Notes under the pieces: generated by a model | Databases searched by the model: none | Told to the model about the DNA's origin: nothing | The model's input: the letters and a program-made list of their open reading frames with translations, nothing else | Assembly: GCF_900182645.1 (NCBI RefSeq) | Contig: NZ_FXTA01000002.1 | Span: 310,001 to 374,000, forward strand | Direction: 5' to 3' | Source of the DNA: Flavobacterium resistens | GTDB lineage: Bacteria > Bacteroidota > Bacteroidia > Flavobacteriales > Flavobacteriaceae | Length of the DNA stretch: 64,000 bases | Translations under genes and position numbers: made by a program | Shown here: one piece after another, positions 17,092 to 25,413 of the stretch | Numbering within the stretch: position 1 is the first letter of the stretch | How the letters are laid out: every line of letters starts with the position of its first letter

Positions 17092-18066
17092 TTAAACTTT
17101 ACGTCCCATTAAGTTTTCGCCAAATGTCCTCAGGATATTTTTCTTTTCAGAATTAATATCCATTTTTTCTAAAGTTTCAAAAGCCTTAAAAGTGTACATT
17201 TCTATCGCGTCTTGTGTTGCTTTTGAAGCGCCTGATTCGTTAAAAATTGCTTTTGCAGTTTCGATTTTTTCTGAATTTTCATCCAATTGCAAACGGAATA
17301 ATTTTTCTAATTCGGCTGCTTTTTCAGGAGTTGAAAATTCTAAGGCTTTTAAATATAAATAGGTTTTTTTATTTTCAATAATATCGCCACCAACTTGTTT
17401 TCCAAAAGTTTCGGGATCTCCAAAAGCATCTAAATAATCATCCTGCAATTGGAAAGCTAATCCTAAATTCAATCCGAAATCATAAATCAAATCGCCTTCT
17501 TTTTCTGAAGTTTTAGCTACAATTGCGCCCATTTTCATTGCTGCTGCAACTAGAACGGCGGTTTTATATTCAATCATTTTTAGATATTCCGGAATAGTAA
17601 CATCTGTTCTTTCTTCAAAATCAACATCCCATTGCTGGCCTTCGCAGACTTCAAGCGCGGTTTTGCTGAATAATTTGGCTAAATCTCTAAAAACGGCTGG
17701 TTCGTATTGTTCAAAATACTGATAAGCCAGAATCAGCATCGCATCTCCAGATAAAATTCCGGTATTGATATTCCATTTTTCATGAACGGTTTCTTCTCCT
17801 CTTCGTAGTGGAGCGTCATCCATAATATCGTCGTGTACAAGTGAAAAATTATGAAAAACTTCAACTGCCATTGCAGCCGGAAGAGCTGTTGTGTAATCGG
17901 CATCAAAAACTTCTGCAGCCATTAAAGTAAGCACCGGACGCATTCTTTTTCCGCCAAGTCCTAAAATGTATTCGATAGGCTCATAAAGATTTTTAGGTTC
18001 TTTTTGTATGCTTTGTTTTTTTAAATAACTAATAAAAAAATCCTGGTACTGACTTATATCGTGCAT
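17092..18066 (-). CDS. Polyprenyl (geranylgeranyl/farnesyl-type) diphosphate synthase
   Basis: 324 residues from ATG 18066; a longer open frame to 18108 is probably untranslated because a TATCTTTG -7-like box (18100-18093) overlaps it. Trans-isoprenyl synthase signatures: GGKRMRP (38-44), the first Asp-rich motif DDIMD (79-83) with LRRG after it, and the second DDYLD (209-213) in FQLQDDYLDAFGD. Phe at the fifth position before the first motif usually restricts the product to C15-C20, so short-chain synthesis for carotenoid, menaquinone or membrane lipids is likely; product length is a prediction. It opens the three-gene operon with the membrane protein and the hypothetical gene. Confidence 0.92.
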   Translation of the reverse strand: MHDISQYQDFFISYLKKQSIQKEPKNLYEPIEYILGLGGKRMRPVLTLMAAEVFDADYTTALPAAMAVEVFHNFSLVHDDIMDDAPLRRGEETVHEKWNINTGILSGDAMLILAYQYFEQYEPAVFRDLAKLFSKTALEVCEGQQWDVDFEERTDVTIPEYLKMIEYKTAVLVAAAMKMGAIVAKTSEKEGDLIYDFGLNLGLAFQLQDDYLDAFGDPETFGKQVGGDIIENKKTYLYLKALEFSTPEKAAELEKLFRLQLDENSEKIETAKAIFNESGASKATQDAIEMYTFKAFETLEKMDINSEKKNILRTFGENLMGRKV

Positions 18067-18208
18067 AAAATGAAATTCTGATTTACGAGGCTCAAAGATA
18101 CAATTCAATTATGAATTATTGCTTTGTAAATGCGAAATGCTAAGAAACATTTAATGATTGCTTTTAAAGGGCATAAAATGTTTCCTTAAAATAATTATAA
18201 AAAAACTT

Positions 18209-18236
18209 GGAAACTTTTTTGGTATTCAGAGTTTCC
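18209..18236. promoter_or_regulatory. Probable TetR operator 1 (yceI-like promoter)
   Basis: GGAAACT (18209-18215), 14 bases, AGTTTCC (18230-18236). The same spacing recurs at 18260 and 18900. It overlaps the -33 and spacer of the promoter at 18218-18248. Confidence 0.7.
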
Positions 18237-18248
18237 TGTATATATTTG
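18218..18248 (+). promoter_or_regulatory. Promoter of the YceI-family gene
   Basis: TTTG at 18218-18221, 19-base spacer, TATATTTG at 18241-18248: a very good match to the Bacteroidota promoter. Operator 1 covers its upstream half and operator 2 sits just downstream of the expected start (about 18255). Confidence 0.68.
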
Positions 18249-18259
18249 CATCCGAATTT

Positions 18260-18287
18260 GGAAACTAAGAACACTAAAAAAGTTTCC
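18260..18287. promoter_or_regulatory. Probable TetR operator 2 (yceI-like leader)
   Basis: GGAAACT (18260-18266), N14, AGTTTCC (18281-18287). Located just after the predicted transcription start, where a bound repressor would act as a roadblock. Confidence 0.7.
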
Positions 18288-18331
18288 TGAATATTTTGAG
18301 TAATTTATAAACTCAATTAAATCAGATAATT

Positions 18332-18853
18332 ATGAAAACAACATGGACTTTAGATTCTACACAATCAGATGTTTTAATTAAAATGAGACATTCTATAATT
18401 GCTTATTTAGGAGGAACTACAAATAAATTTGGCGGTTATGTGAATATTGAAGATAATGAGATTGAAGATGCGTCAGTAGAATTTTCATTTGATATTAATA
18501 ACAAAAATGAAAGCTTTCAGCAAATTGACACCAACTTGCAGCTTCAGGATTTTTTTGATGTAGATGAGCATCCGATTATCAGTTTTAAGTCGACTTCTTT
18601 TCAGAAAGTAAATAATAATATTAATTTTTTTAAAGGCGATTTAACGATAAAAGATGTGACCAAAGTTGTAGAACTTGATGCAGAATTTATTGGTATTAAT
18701 AATTACAACGGCGAGAAAAAAGTTGCTTTTGAAATAAAAGGAGATATCAAGCGTCAGGATTTTGGATTGGACTACAATTCATTTAATCATAACGGAGGAT
18801 TAGCGCTTGGAAGAGATATTAAACTTATTGCCAATTTAGAATTCAGCATATAA
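18332..18853 (+). CDS. YceI-family protein
   Basis: 173 residues, no signal peptide. The YceI lipocalin-like beta-barrel is recognisable from start to end: TWTLDSTQSDVLIKMRHSI, DASVEFSFDINN, FFDVDEHPIISFKSTSF, GDLTIKDVTKVVELDAEFIG, IKRQDFGLDYNS and DIKLIANLEFS. YceI domains bind long isoprenoid or polyprenoid lipids; without a signal this one is probably cytoplasmic. It shares the GGAAACT-N14-AGTTTCC operators with the tetR gene that follows, so it is likely a member of the efflux regulon. Its substrate is unknown; lipid-like toxic compounds expelled by the pump would fit. Confidence 0.9.
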   Translation: MKTTWTLDSTQSDVLIKMRHSIIAYLGGTTNKFGGYVNIEDNEIEDASVEFSFDINNKNESFQQIDTNLQLQDFFDVDEHPIISFKSTSFQKVNNNINFFKGDLTIKDVTKVVELDAEFIGINNYNGEKKVAFEIKGDIKRQDFGLDYNSFNHNGGLALGRDIKLIANLEFSI

Positions 18854-18899
18854 ATCTTACATAATGAATAAATTAATGTAAAATTATTACAAATATAAT

Positions 18900-18927
18900 G
18901 GAAACTATTTTTCTGATTTTAGTTTCC
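18900..18927. promoter_or_regulatory. Probable TetR operator 3 (autoregulatory)
   Basis: GGAAACT (18900-18906), N14, AGTTTCC (18921-18927), immediately before the tetR -7 element TATATTTG (18932-18939). Confidence 0.7.
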
Positions 18928-18931
18928 TAAG

Positions 18932-18939
18932 TATATTTG
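18932..18939 (+). promoter_or_regulatory. -7 element of the tetR/efflux promoter
   Basis: TATATTTG, identical to the YceI gene's -7. The predicted start near 18946 gives a leader of about 15 bases to the ATG at 18961. No clear -33, as the operator occupies that place. Confidence 0.5.
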
Positions 18940-18960
18940 TAATGCAACTTGAAAGTTAAA

Positions 18961-19560
18961 ATGAAAGAGAAAATTATATCAAAAGCTAGTGAGCTGTTTT
19001 TAAGACTTGGTTTTAAAAGCGTGACCATGGATGATATTGCCGGAGAAATGTGTATTTCAAAAAAAACGATTTACAAATATTTCTGCAATAAAGAAGTTTT
19101 AATTGAAGAAAGTACTTCGATGGTTCATAAACAGGTACATGAAGTCATCGATACTATTGTAGCAAAAAATTATAATGCGATTCATGAAAACTTTGAAATT
19201 AGAGAAATGTTTCGTGATATGTTTAAAAATGCAACAGACACTTCTCCTCTTTATCAGTTGAAAAAGCATTATCCTGAAATTTATCAAAATGTAATGACGC
19301 ACGAAATCGAACAATGCAATCATTATTTTAAAGATAATATTTTAAAAGGCATTAGAGAAGGCTTATACAGAGCAGATCTGAATATCGATATTTATGTGAA
19401 ATTTTACTACACTTTGATTTTTCATATCAATGAAACGACAGTTTCAGAAAGAGAAGCTCAAAAAATAGAGTTGGAAGCTTTGGAATATCACACCAGAGCA
19501 ATGGCAACAGAAAAGGGAATACAGGAACTCGAAAAACAACTTAAAAAAATCACCGCTTAA
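18961..19560 (+). CDS. TetR/AcrR-family regulator of the efflux operon
   Basis: 199 residues from ATG 18961; the frame also offers a TTG at 18949, but that is only 3 bases past the predicted transcription start. The N-terminal HTH is typical: EKIISKASELFLRLGFKSVTMDDIAGEMCISKKTIYKYFCNKEVLIEE (about 3-50). The C-terminal ligand domain is diverged, as expected. It lies 20 bases upstream of the tolC-like gene and likely heads a four-gene operon encoding a tripartite pump. Palindromes before it and before the YceI gene make it the obvious candidate for binding GGAAACT-N14-AGTTTCC and repressing both. The inducer is unknown. Confidence 0.92.
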   Translation: MKEKIISKASELFLRLGFKSVTMDDIAGEMCISKKTIYKYFCNKEVLIEESTSMVHKQVHEVIDTIVAKNYNAIHENFEIREMFRDMFKNATDTSPLYQLKKHYPEIYQNVMTHEIEQCNHYFKDNILKGIREGLYRADLNIDIYVKFYYTLIFHINETTVSEREAQKIELEALEYHTRAMATEKGIQELEKQLKKITA

Positions 19561-19580
19561 TCGCCAATATATATAATTTT

Positions 19581-20912
19581 ATGAAAAAAATAATTGTAAT
19601 ACTACTGTGCACTGTTGGCTTGTCTGCCAATGCACAAGTCACTTTAACCTTGAAAGACGCGCTTGTTTATGCGCTTCAAAATAAAGCCGATGCTAAAAAG
19701 GCAAAATTAGAGGTTGAGAATAGTGAGTACAAAATTCAGGAAATACGTTCTAGAGCGTTACCTCAGATTTCTGCAAACGGAAACTTAACTCATAATCCGA
19801 TAATTCAGACAACTGTTATTGATGGAGCAGGTTTTGGTCAGCCAGGAACTACAATTCAGGCAGCATTTGGTCAAAAATGGACTTCAAACGCTGGACTTTC
19901 ATTAACTCAGGCGATATTCGATCAATCTGTTTTTACAGGTTTAAGAGCTGCAAAATCTACTCGTGAATTTTATCAAATCAATGATCAATTAACAGAAGAA
20001 CAAGTTATTGAAAGAGTAGCAAATAACTACTATTCTGTATATGTACAACGTGAAAGATTAAAATTGCTAGACAGTACTTATTTTAATACTACAAAAGTTC
20101 ATGATGTTGTAAAAGGGCAATTTGATAATGGTTTAGCTAAGAAAATTGATTTAGACCGTATTATTGTAAAATTGTCAAATATTGATACAGATCGTCAGCA
20201 AGTTAAAAATCAAATTGAATTACAAGAAAATGCTTTGAAGTTTTATATGGGTATGCCAATTGAAACTCAAATTATTATCCCAAAAGAAGAATTTGAAGCT
20301 GTACCAGCGTCTTTAACTGAAGTTCCAAATGTAGAAAACAGAACAGAATATCTGCTTTTGAAAAAACAAGAAGAGCTTTTAGTATTCAATAAAAAAGCTG
20401 TTGAAGCGGGATATTATCCAACACTTTCTTTAACTGCTGGTTACAATTATATTGGTCAGGGGCCGCAAATGCCTTGGTTTGCAAAACCTTCAGATGGTGT
20501 GTATTGGTCAGATTACGCTGCCATTGGACTAAACTTACACGTACCAATTTTTACAGGATTTGGAACTCGTGCTAAAGTAAGACAAGCCGATATAGAAATC
20601 AGATCACTTCAGGAAGATATCAAAGACACTAAACTTTCTCTTGACTTGGATTACAGAAACGCAATGGCGCAAATCGATAATAACATGGTAACCATCCAAA
20701 ACCAACAAGAAAATATGCGTTTGGCTCGTGAAATTTTGAGCAATACAAAAAATAATTATCTGCAAGGTTTAGCATCTTTAACCGATTTATTGGATGCTGA
20801 AAATGCTCACCAAGAAGCTCAAAATAATTACACAAGAGCTGTTTTAAATTATAAAATTGCCGAAGTGGCATTAATCAAATCAAAAGGCGAACTAAAAACT
20901 CTTATTAAATAA
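19581..20912 (+). CDS. TolC-family outer-membrane efflux channel
   Basis: 443 residues with a signal peptide (MKKIIVILLCTVGLSANAQ). It has two repeated OEP halves of long helices plus barrel strands: LTLKDALVYALQNKADAKKAKLEVENSEYKIQEIRSRALPQIS in the first, and RQADIEIRSLQEDIKDTKLSLDLDYRNA followed by YLQGLASLTDLLDAENAHQEAQNNYTRA in the second. No lipobox. It forms the trimeric exit duct of the pump encoded by the next two genes, 9 bases ahead of the adaptor gene and 20 bases after tetR, so the operon reads tetR-tolC-adaptor-RND. Confidence 0.93.
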   Translation: MKKIIVILLCTVGLSANAQVTLTLKDALVYALQNKADAKKAKLEVENSEYKIQEIRSRALPQISANGNLTHNPIIQTTVIDGAGFGQPGTTIQAAFGQKWTSNAGLSLTQAIFDQSVFTGLRAAKSTREFYQINDQLTEEQVIERVANNYYSVYVQRERLKLLDSTYFNTTKVHDVVKGQFDNGLAKKIDLDRIIVKLSNIDTDRQQVKNQIELQENALKFYMGMPIETQIIIPKEEFEAVPASLTEVPNVENRTEYLLLKKQEELLVFNKKAVEAGYYPTLSLTAGYNYIGQGPQMPWFAKPSDGVYWSDYAAIGLNLHVPIFTGFGTRAKVRQADIEIRSLQEDIKDTKLSLDLDYRNAMAQIDNNMVTIQNQQENMRLAREILSNTKNNYLQGLASLTDLLDAENAHQEAQNNYTRAVLNYKIAEVALIKSKGELKTLIK

Positions 20913-20921
20913 CTAATTACA

Positions 20922-21989
20922 ATGAAGAAAACTATTATAACAATCGTAATCATAATCGCAGCTTTGGGTGTGATTGGATATGTTTTAAATAACAATAAGA
21001 AAAAGAATAAGGAAAAAACAGATATCGTAGCTGAGAAAAATGCTGCAGTTTCAGTTAAGGTTACTCCGGTTAAAACTGAAGTTGTTTCATTAGACTTCGT
21101 TGCTAACGGAAACTTTGCTCCAACTCAGGAATTGACTTTCTCTGCTGAAAAATCTGGAAAAGTAATTAGTGTTTTAGCTAAAGAAGGTGATTACGTAAGA
21201 GTAGGTCAGACTTTATTGACAATGAGAGGTGATATCATCAATGTAAATGCTCAGCAAGCTCAGGCAGTTTATAATAATGCAAAATCTGATTATGCTCGAT
21301 ATGAAAATGCTTTTAAAACTGGCGGTGTTACAAAACAACAATTAGATCAGGCAAAATTGGCTTTAACAAATGCTCAGTCAAATTTAACTCAAGCAAACAT
21401 TAATGTTGGTGATACAAAAGTAAAAGCACCAATCAACGGATTTATCAATAAAAAATATATTGAGCCAGGTTCTATCTTAACAGGAATGCCTGCAACTGCA
21501 TTATTTGATATTGTAAATACGGCAAAATTAAAATTGACAGTTACTGTAAACGAAAATCAAGTAGCAAGTTTGAAATTACATGATAATATCAATGTAACAG
21601 CAAGTGTTTATCCTGATAAAACTTTCCCAGGAAAAATCACTTTTATCGCTGCAAAAGCTGATGCAAGTTTAAACTTCCCAGTTGAAATTGAAATTGCAAA
21701 CAATATTAACAACGACTTAAAAGCAGGTATGTACGGAACAGCAAATTTTGCATCTAAACAGCAAAAACAAAGCTTAACAGTTGTTCCTAGAAATGCATTT
21801 GTTGGAAGTGTAAGCAGTAATGAAATTTTTGTAGCTGAAAACGGTGTTGCAAAATTGAAAAAAGTTGTTGCTGGAAGAATTTTAGGAGATCAAGTAGAAA
21901 TTTTAAGCGGATTATCTGATGGCGAAAAGGTTATTACTACAGGTCAAATCAATTTACAAGACGGAAATACAGTAGAAATTATTAAGTAA
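20922..21989 (+). CDS. Periplasmic adaptor (membrane fusion protein) of RND pump
   Basis: 355 residues anchored by an N-terminal helix (about 3-24) rather than a lipobox. A beta-barrel/lipoyl part follows (VSVKVTPVKTEVVSLDFVANGNFAPTQELTFSAEKSGKVISVLAKEGDYVRVGQTLL), then a short alpha-hairpin (about 105-150), the second lipoyl half (KVKAPINGFINKKYIEPGS), a beta-barrel, and a membrane-proximal domain ending QINLQDGNTVEIIK. It connects the RND transporter to the TolC channel. The gene is followed by an unusual 139-base array of heptamers before the RND start, which may alter transporter-to-adaptor ratios. Confidence 0.92.
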   Translation: MKKTIITIVIIIAALGVIGYVLNNNKKKNKEKTDIVAEKNAAVSVKVTPVKTEVVSLDFVANGNFAPTQELTFSAEKSGKVISVLAKEGDYVRVGQTLLTMRGDIINVNAQQAQAVYNNAKSDYARYENAFKTGGVTKQQLDQAKLALTNAQSNLTQANINVGDTKVKAPINGFINKKYIEPGSILTGMPATALFDIVNTAKLKLTVTVNENQVASLKLHDNINVTASVYPDKTFPGKITFIAAKADASLNFPVEIEIANNINNDLKAGMYGTANFASKQQKQSLTVVPRNAFVGSVSSNEIFVAENGVAKLKKVVAGRILGDQVEILSGLSDGEKVITTGQINLQDGNTVEIIK

Positions 21990-22128
21990 GCTTTAAGCTA
22001 TAGGCAATAAGCAATAAGCTTTTAAAAGCCTAATGCATATAGCTTAAAACCTACAGCCTGAAAAAAAATATGAAATTAAACCTTAAAGCTTAAAGCCTAC
22101 AGCCTAAAGCCTATAGCATAAAAAAAAT
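21990..22128 (+). repeat. Heptamer array with duplicated start-codon region
   Basis: The gap between adaptor and RND genes is mostly tandem heptamers of GCYTANA type. Contiguous units run 21990-22024 (GCTTTAA, GCTATAG, GCAATAA twice, GCTTTTA), 22028-22062 and 22088-22122 (GCTTAAA, GCCTACA, GCCTAAA, GCCTATA, GCATAAA). Between the last two blocks lies a near-copy of the RND translation start, AAAAAAAATATGAAATTA at 22061-22078. That copy opens a 7-codon mini-ORF (22070-22093) ending within the array. Confidence 0.8.
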
Positions 22129-25100
22129 ATGAAATTAGCCGAAATATCCATAAAACGTCCGTCGCTGGTAATTGTATTGTTTACAATTCTGACTCTTGGT
22201 GGATTGTTCAGTTACAGCCAATTAGGCTACGAGCTGATCCCAAAATTTGAACAAAATGTTATTACAATTTCTACTATTTATCCTGGAGCTTCTCCGAGTG
22301 AGGTAGAAAATACCGTAACCAAAAAAATAGAAGATGCGATTGCGTCTTTAGAGAACGTAAAAAAGATTGACTCTAAATCGTACGAAAGTTTATCCATCGT
22401 TTCGATTACATTAACATCAAATGCTAAAGTCGATTTTTCTTTGAACGATGCACAGCGTAAAATTAATGCGATTATTAGTGATTTGCCAGATGACGTGAAA
22501 ACGCCGGCATTGACCAAATTCTCGTTGAGTGATTTGCCAATTATGACGCTTGGCGCCAATGGTAAAATGGACGAAGCTGCCTTTTATGACTTAATTGACA
22601 AAAAAGTAGCGCCTATTTTATCTCGTGTACAAGGTGTGGCGCAGGTAAACATTATTGGTGGTTCTGAGCGTGAAATTCAGGTGAATCTTGATGCTGTAAA
22701 AATGCAGGGTTACGGACTTTCTATTCCTCAGGTACAGCAAAATATTTTGACTTCGAACTTGGATTTCCCAACAGGAAACATTCAAACAAGAAATCAAAAG
22801 ATATTAATTCGTTTAGCAGGTAAATATAAAAGTGTTGAAGAATTAAGAAACTTGGTGGTTTCTTCTCAAAACGGAATTCAAATTCGTTTAAGTGATATTG
22901 CCGATGTTCAGGATACGCAGAAAATTGCTGAAAAAATATCACGTGTAGATCAAAAAAGTGCCATCGTACTGCAAATCATCAAACAATCTGATGCAAACGC
23001 GGTTGCGGTAAGTGAGCATTTATTAAAAACAATTGCAACTCTTGAAAAAGATTATAAAGAAAACCAGCTTAAATTAGAAGTTGCAAAAGATAGTACAATC
23101 TTTACTCTTGAAGCAGCAGATTCTGTTGTTCACGATTTATTGATTGCGGTAATTCTGGTAGCATTTGTAATGTTGTTTTTCCTTCACAGTATTAGAAACT
23201 CATTGATTGTAATGGTATCTATTCCTGCATCGTTAATTGCAACTTTCATCGGAATTTATTTAATGGGATATACTTTGAACTTAATGAGTTTACTTGGATT
23301 ATCTCTTGTTGTTGGTATTCTTGTGGATGACGCGATTGTGGTTTTGGAGAATATTTACAGGCACATGGAAATGGGTAAAAGCCGAATCCGTGCCTCTTAT
23401 GATGGAACAGCTGAAATTGGTGGAACTGTAACGTCGATTACATTGGTAATTGTTGTAGTATTCTTGCCGATTGCGATGAGTTCTGGATTGGTTTCTAATA
23501 TCATTACGCAGTTCTGTGTTACGGTAATTATCTCTACGATGTTATCATTGTTGGCTTCATTTACTATTATTCCTTGGTTGTCTTCTCGTTTCGGGAAATT
23601 AGAGCATATTGAAGGAAAGAATTTATTTGGAAGAATCATTCTTGGTTTCGAAAGCTATTTAACACGTTTCACTGATTGGGTTTCTCATTTATTGACTTGG
23701 TGTTTGGATCACTATATTAAAACTTTTGTTGTTGTAATTGTATTGTTTTTCGCTTCAACCATTGGATTAATGGGCGGAGGTTTCATTGGAGGAGAGTTCT
23801 TTGCTTCTTCTGATAGTGGAGAGTTCTTGGTACAAATCGAAATGCCAAAAGATGCTTCGTTAGAACAAACGAACTTTATGACGCAAAAAGCAGAAGCTTT
23901 CTTAAAAGCACAAGAATATGTTCACAGCCAAATTACAACTGTTGGACAAACTTCTGAAGGTTTTGGAGCATCTCAGGCTACGGCTTATAAAGCAGAGATC
24001 GACGTAAAAATGATCGAGCAAAAAGACCGTACAGATGATGCTAACGTATATGCTGCAAAAATCAAACGTAAACTTGAAAAAGTATTAGTTGGAGCAAAAG
24101 TAAAAACAGTTCCGGTTGGTATCTTGGGTACTGCTGAAGATGCAACTTTAGGATTAATTGTAACTGGTCCTTCAACAGAAGCGGCTATGGCATTTGCTAA
24201 ACAAGCTGAAGCAGAATTACGCACAATTCCTGGAACAACAGAGATTAAATTAACGGTTGAAGACGGAAATCCTGAAATTAACGTAAAAGTAGATCGTGAT
24301 AAAATGGCTGCTTTAGGATTGACACTTCAAACTGTTGGTTTGACAATGCAGACAGCTTTTAGTGGTAACACTGACGGTAAATACAGAGCTGGAGAATACG
24401 AGTATGACATCAACATTAGATATAATGCTTTTGACAGAAAAAGTATTACTGACGTTAGTAATTTAATTTTTATCAACAATGCTGGTCAGCAAATTAAATT
24501 GTCTCAATTTGCAGATATTACTGAAGGTTCTGGACCTAGCCAGTTAGAGCGTAGAGATAAATCTGCGTCTGTAACTGTAAAAGGACAAAACGTTGGGGTT
24601 CCATCAGGAACAATCGTTCAGCAATGGCAGGTTAAATTGGATAAATTGAAAAAACCAGCTGGAGTAAACTACATCTGGGGTGGTGACCAAGAGAACCAAT
24701 CTGAAGGATTTGGTACTTTAGGAATTGCATTATTAGCCGCTATTATTTTGGTTTACCTTGTAATGGTGAGTTTGTATGACAGTTTCGCGCATCCATTCGT
24801 AGTATTATTTGCGATTCCGCTTTCGTTTATCGGGGCGATGTTAGCGCTGGCATTGACAAATAACTCATTAAATATCTTTACGATTTTAGGTATCATCATG
24901 TTGATTGGTCTGGTGTGTAAGAACGCGATCATGCTTGTCGATTATACGAACCAAAGAAGAGCTGCAGGAGAATCAATCAGAACGGCGTTAATTCAGGCAA
25001 ACCACGCTCGTTTGCGTCCGATCTTGATGACAACAATTGCGATGGTATTTGGTATGTTCCCAATTGCATTAGCAAAAGGAGCAGGAGCTGAATGGAAAAA

Positions 25101-25305
25101 CGGTTTGGCGTGGGTAATTATTGGAGGTTTGATTTCTTCTTTATTCCTTACCTTGATTGTAGTTCCTGTAATTTATAATATCATGGAGAAATTAATTCAG
25201 AAATTCTCTAAAGGAGAAAAAATCGATTACGAAGCTGAAATGGTGGCTGATTATACGCCAACTGAATTAAGCGAAGACGGTTTTAATCCGAAACATACGC
25301 ATTAA
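22129..25305 (+). CDS. RND-family efflux transporter (HAE1 type)
   Basis: 1058 residues, the full AcrB/MexB length. There are twelve transmembrane helices in two homologous halves, each with a large periplasmic loop. It begins MKLAEISIKRPSLVIVLFTIL, with the first loop carrying ISTIYPGASPSEVENTVTKKIEDAI. Helix 4 has GLSLVVGILVDDAIVVLENIYRHME, where the adjacent aspartates are the proton-relay pair. The second half has GIIMLIGLVCKNAIMLVDYTNQRR and the RPILMTTIAMVFGMFPIALAKGAG signature. It is a proton-driven exporter of hydrophobic or amphiphilic compounds, working with the two preceding genes. A translation start copied in the upstream repeat could compete for ribosomes. Confidence 0.96.
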   Translation: MKLAEISIKRPSLVIVLFTILTLGGLFSYSQLGYELIPKFEQNVITISTIYPGASPSEVENTVTKKIEDAIASLENVKKIDSKSYESLSIVSITLTSNAKVDFSLNDAQRKINAIISDLPDDVKTPALTKFSLSDLPIMTLGANGKMDEAAFYDLIDKKVAPILSRVQGVAQVNIIGGSEREIQVNLDAVKMQGYGLSIPQVQQNILTSNLDFPTGNIQTRNQKILIRLAGKYKSVEELRNLVVSSQNGIQIRLSDIADVQDTQKIAEKISRVDQKSAIVLQIIKQSDANAVAVSEHLLKTIATLEKDYKENQLKLEVAKDSTIFTLEAADSVVHDLLIAVILVAFVMLFFLHSIRNSLIVMVSIPASLIATFIGIYLMGYTLNLMSLLGLSLVVGILVDDAIVVLENIYRHMEMGKSRIRASYDGTAEIGGTVTSITLVIVVVFLPIAMSSGLVSNIITQFCVTVIISTMLSLLASFTIIPWLSSRFGKLEHIEGKNLFGRIILGFESYLTRFTDWVSHLLTWCLDHYIKTFVVVIVLFFASTIGLMGGGFIGGEFFASSDSGEFLVQIEMPKDASLEQTNFMTQKAEAFLKAQEYVHSQITTVGQTSEGFGASQATAYKAEIDVKMIEQKDRTDDANVYAAKIKRKLEKVLVGAKVKTVPVGILGTAEDATLGLIVTGPSTEAAMAFAKQAEAELRTIPGTTEIKLTVEDGNPEINVKVDRDKMAALGLTLQTVGLTMQTAFSGNTDGKYRAGEYEYDINIRYNAFDRKSITDVSNLIFINNAGQQIKLSQFADITEGSGPSQLERRDKSASVTVKGQNVGVPSGTIVQQWQVKLDKLKKPAGVNYIWGGDQENQSEGFGTLGIALLAAIILVYLVMVSLYDSFAHPFVVLFAIPLSFIGAMLALALTNNSLNIFTILGIIMLIGLVCKNAIMLVDYTNQRRAAGESIRTALIQANHARLRPILMTTIAMVFGMFPIALAKGAGAEWKNGLAWVIIGGLISSLFLTLIVVPVIYNIMEKLIQKFSKGEKIDYEAEMVADYTPTELSEDGFNPKHTH

Positions 25306-25326
25306 TAGATTTAATTTTTGATTTGT

Positions 25327-25360
25327 AAATCCCAGGTTCCTTAATTGGAATTTGGGATTT
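25327..25360 (+). terminator. Intrinsic terminator of the efflux operon
   Basis: Stem AAATCCCA-GG-TTCC / GGAA-TT-TGGGATTT (inner mismatch) with a 6-base loop, then TTTTATTG. About 22 bases after the RND stop. Confidence 0.65.
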
Positions 25361-25413
25361 TTTTATTGTTAATTGAAAAATATGTTTATTTGCATCACCT
25401 TACTAAAATTATT

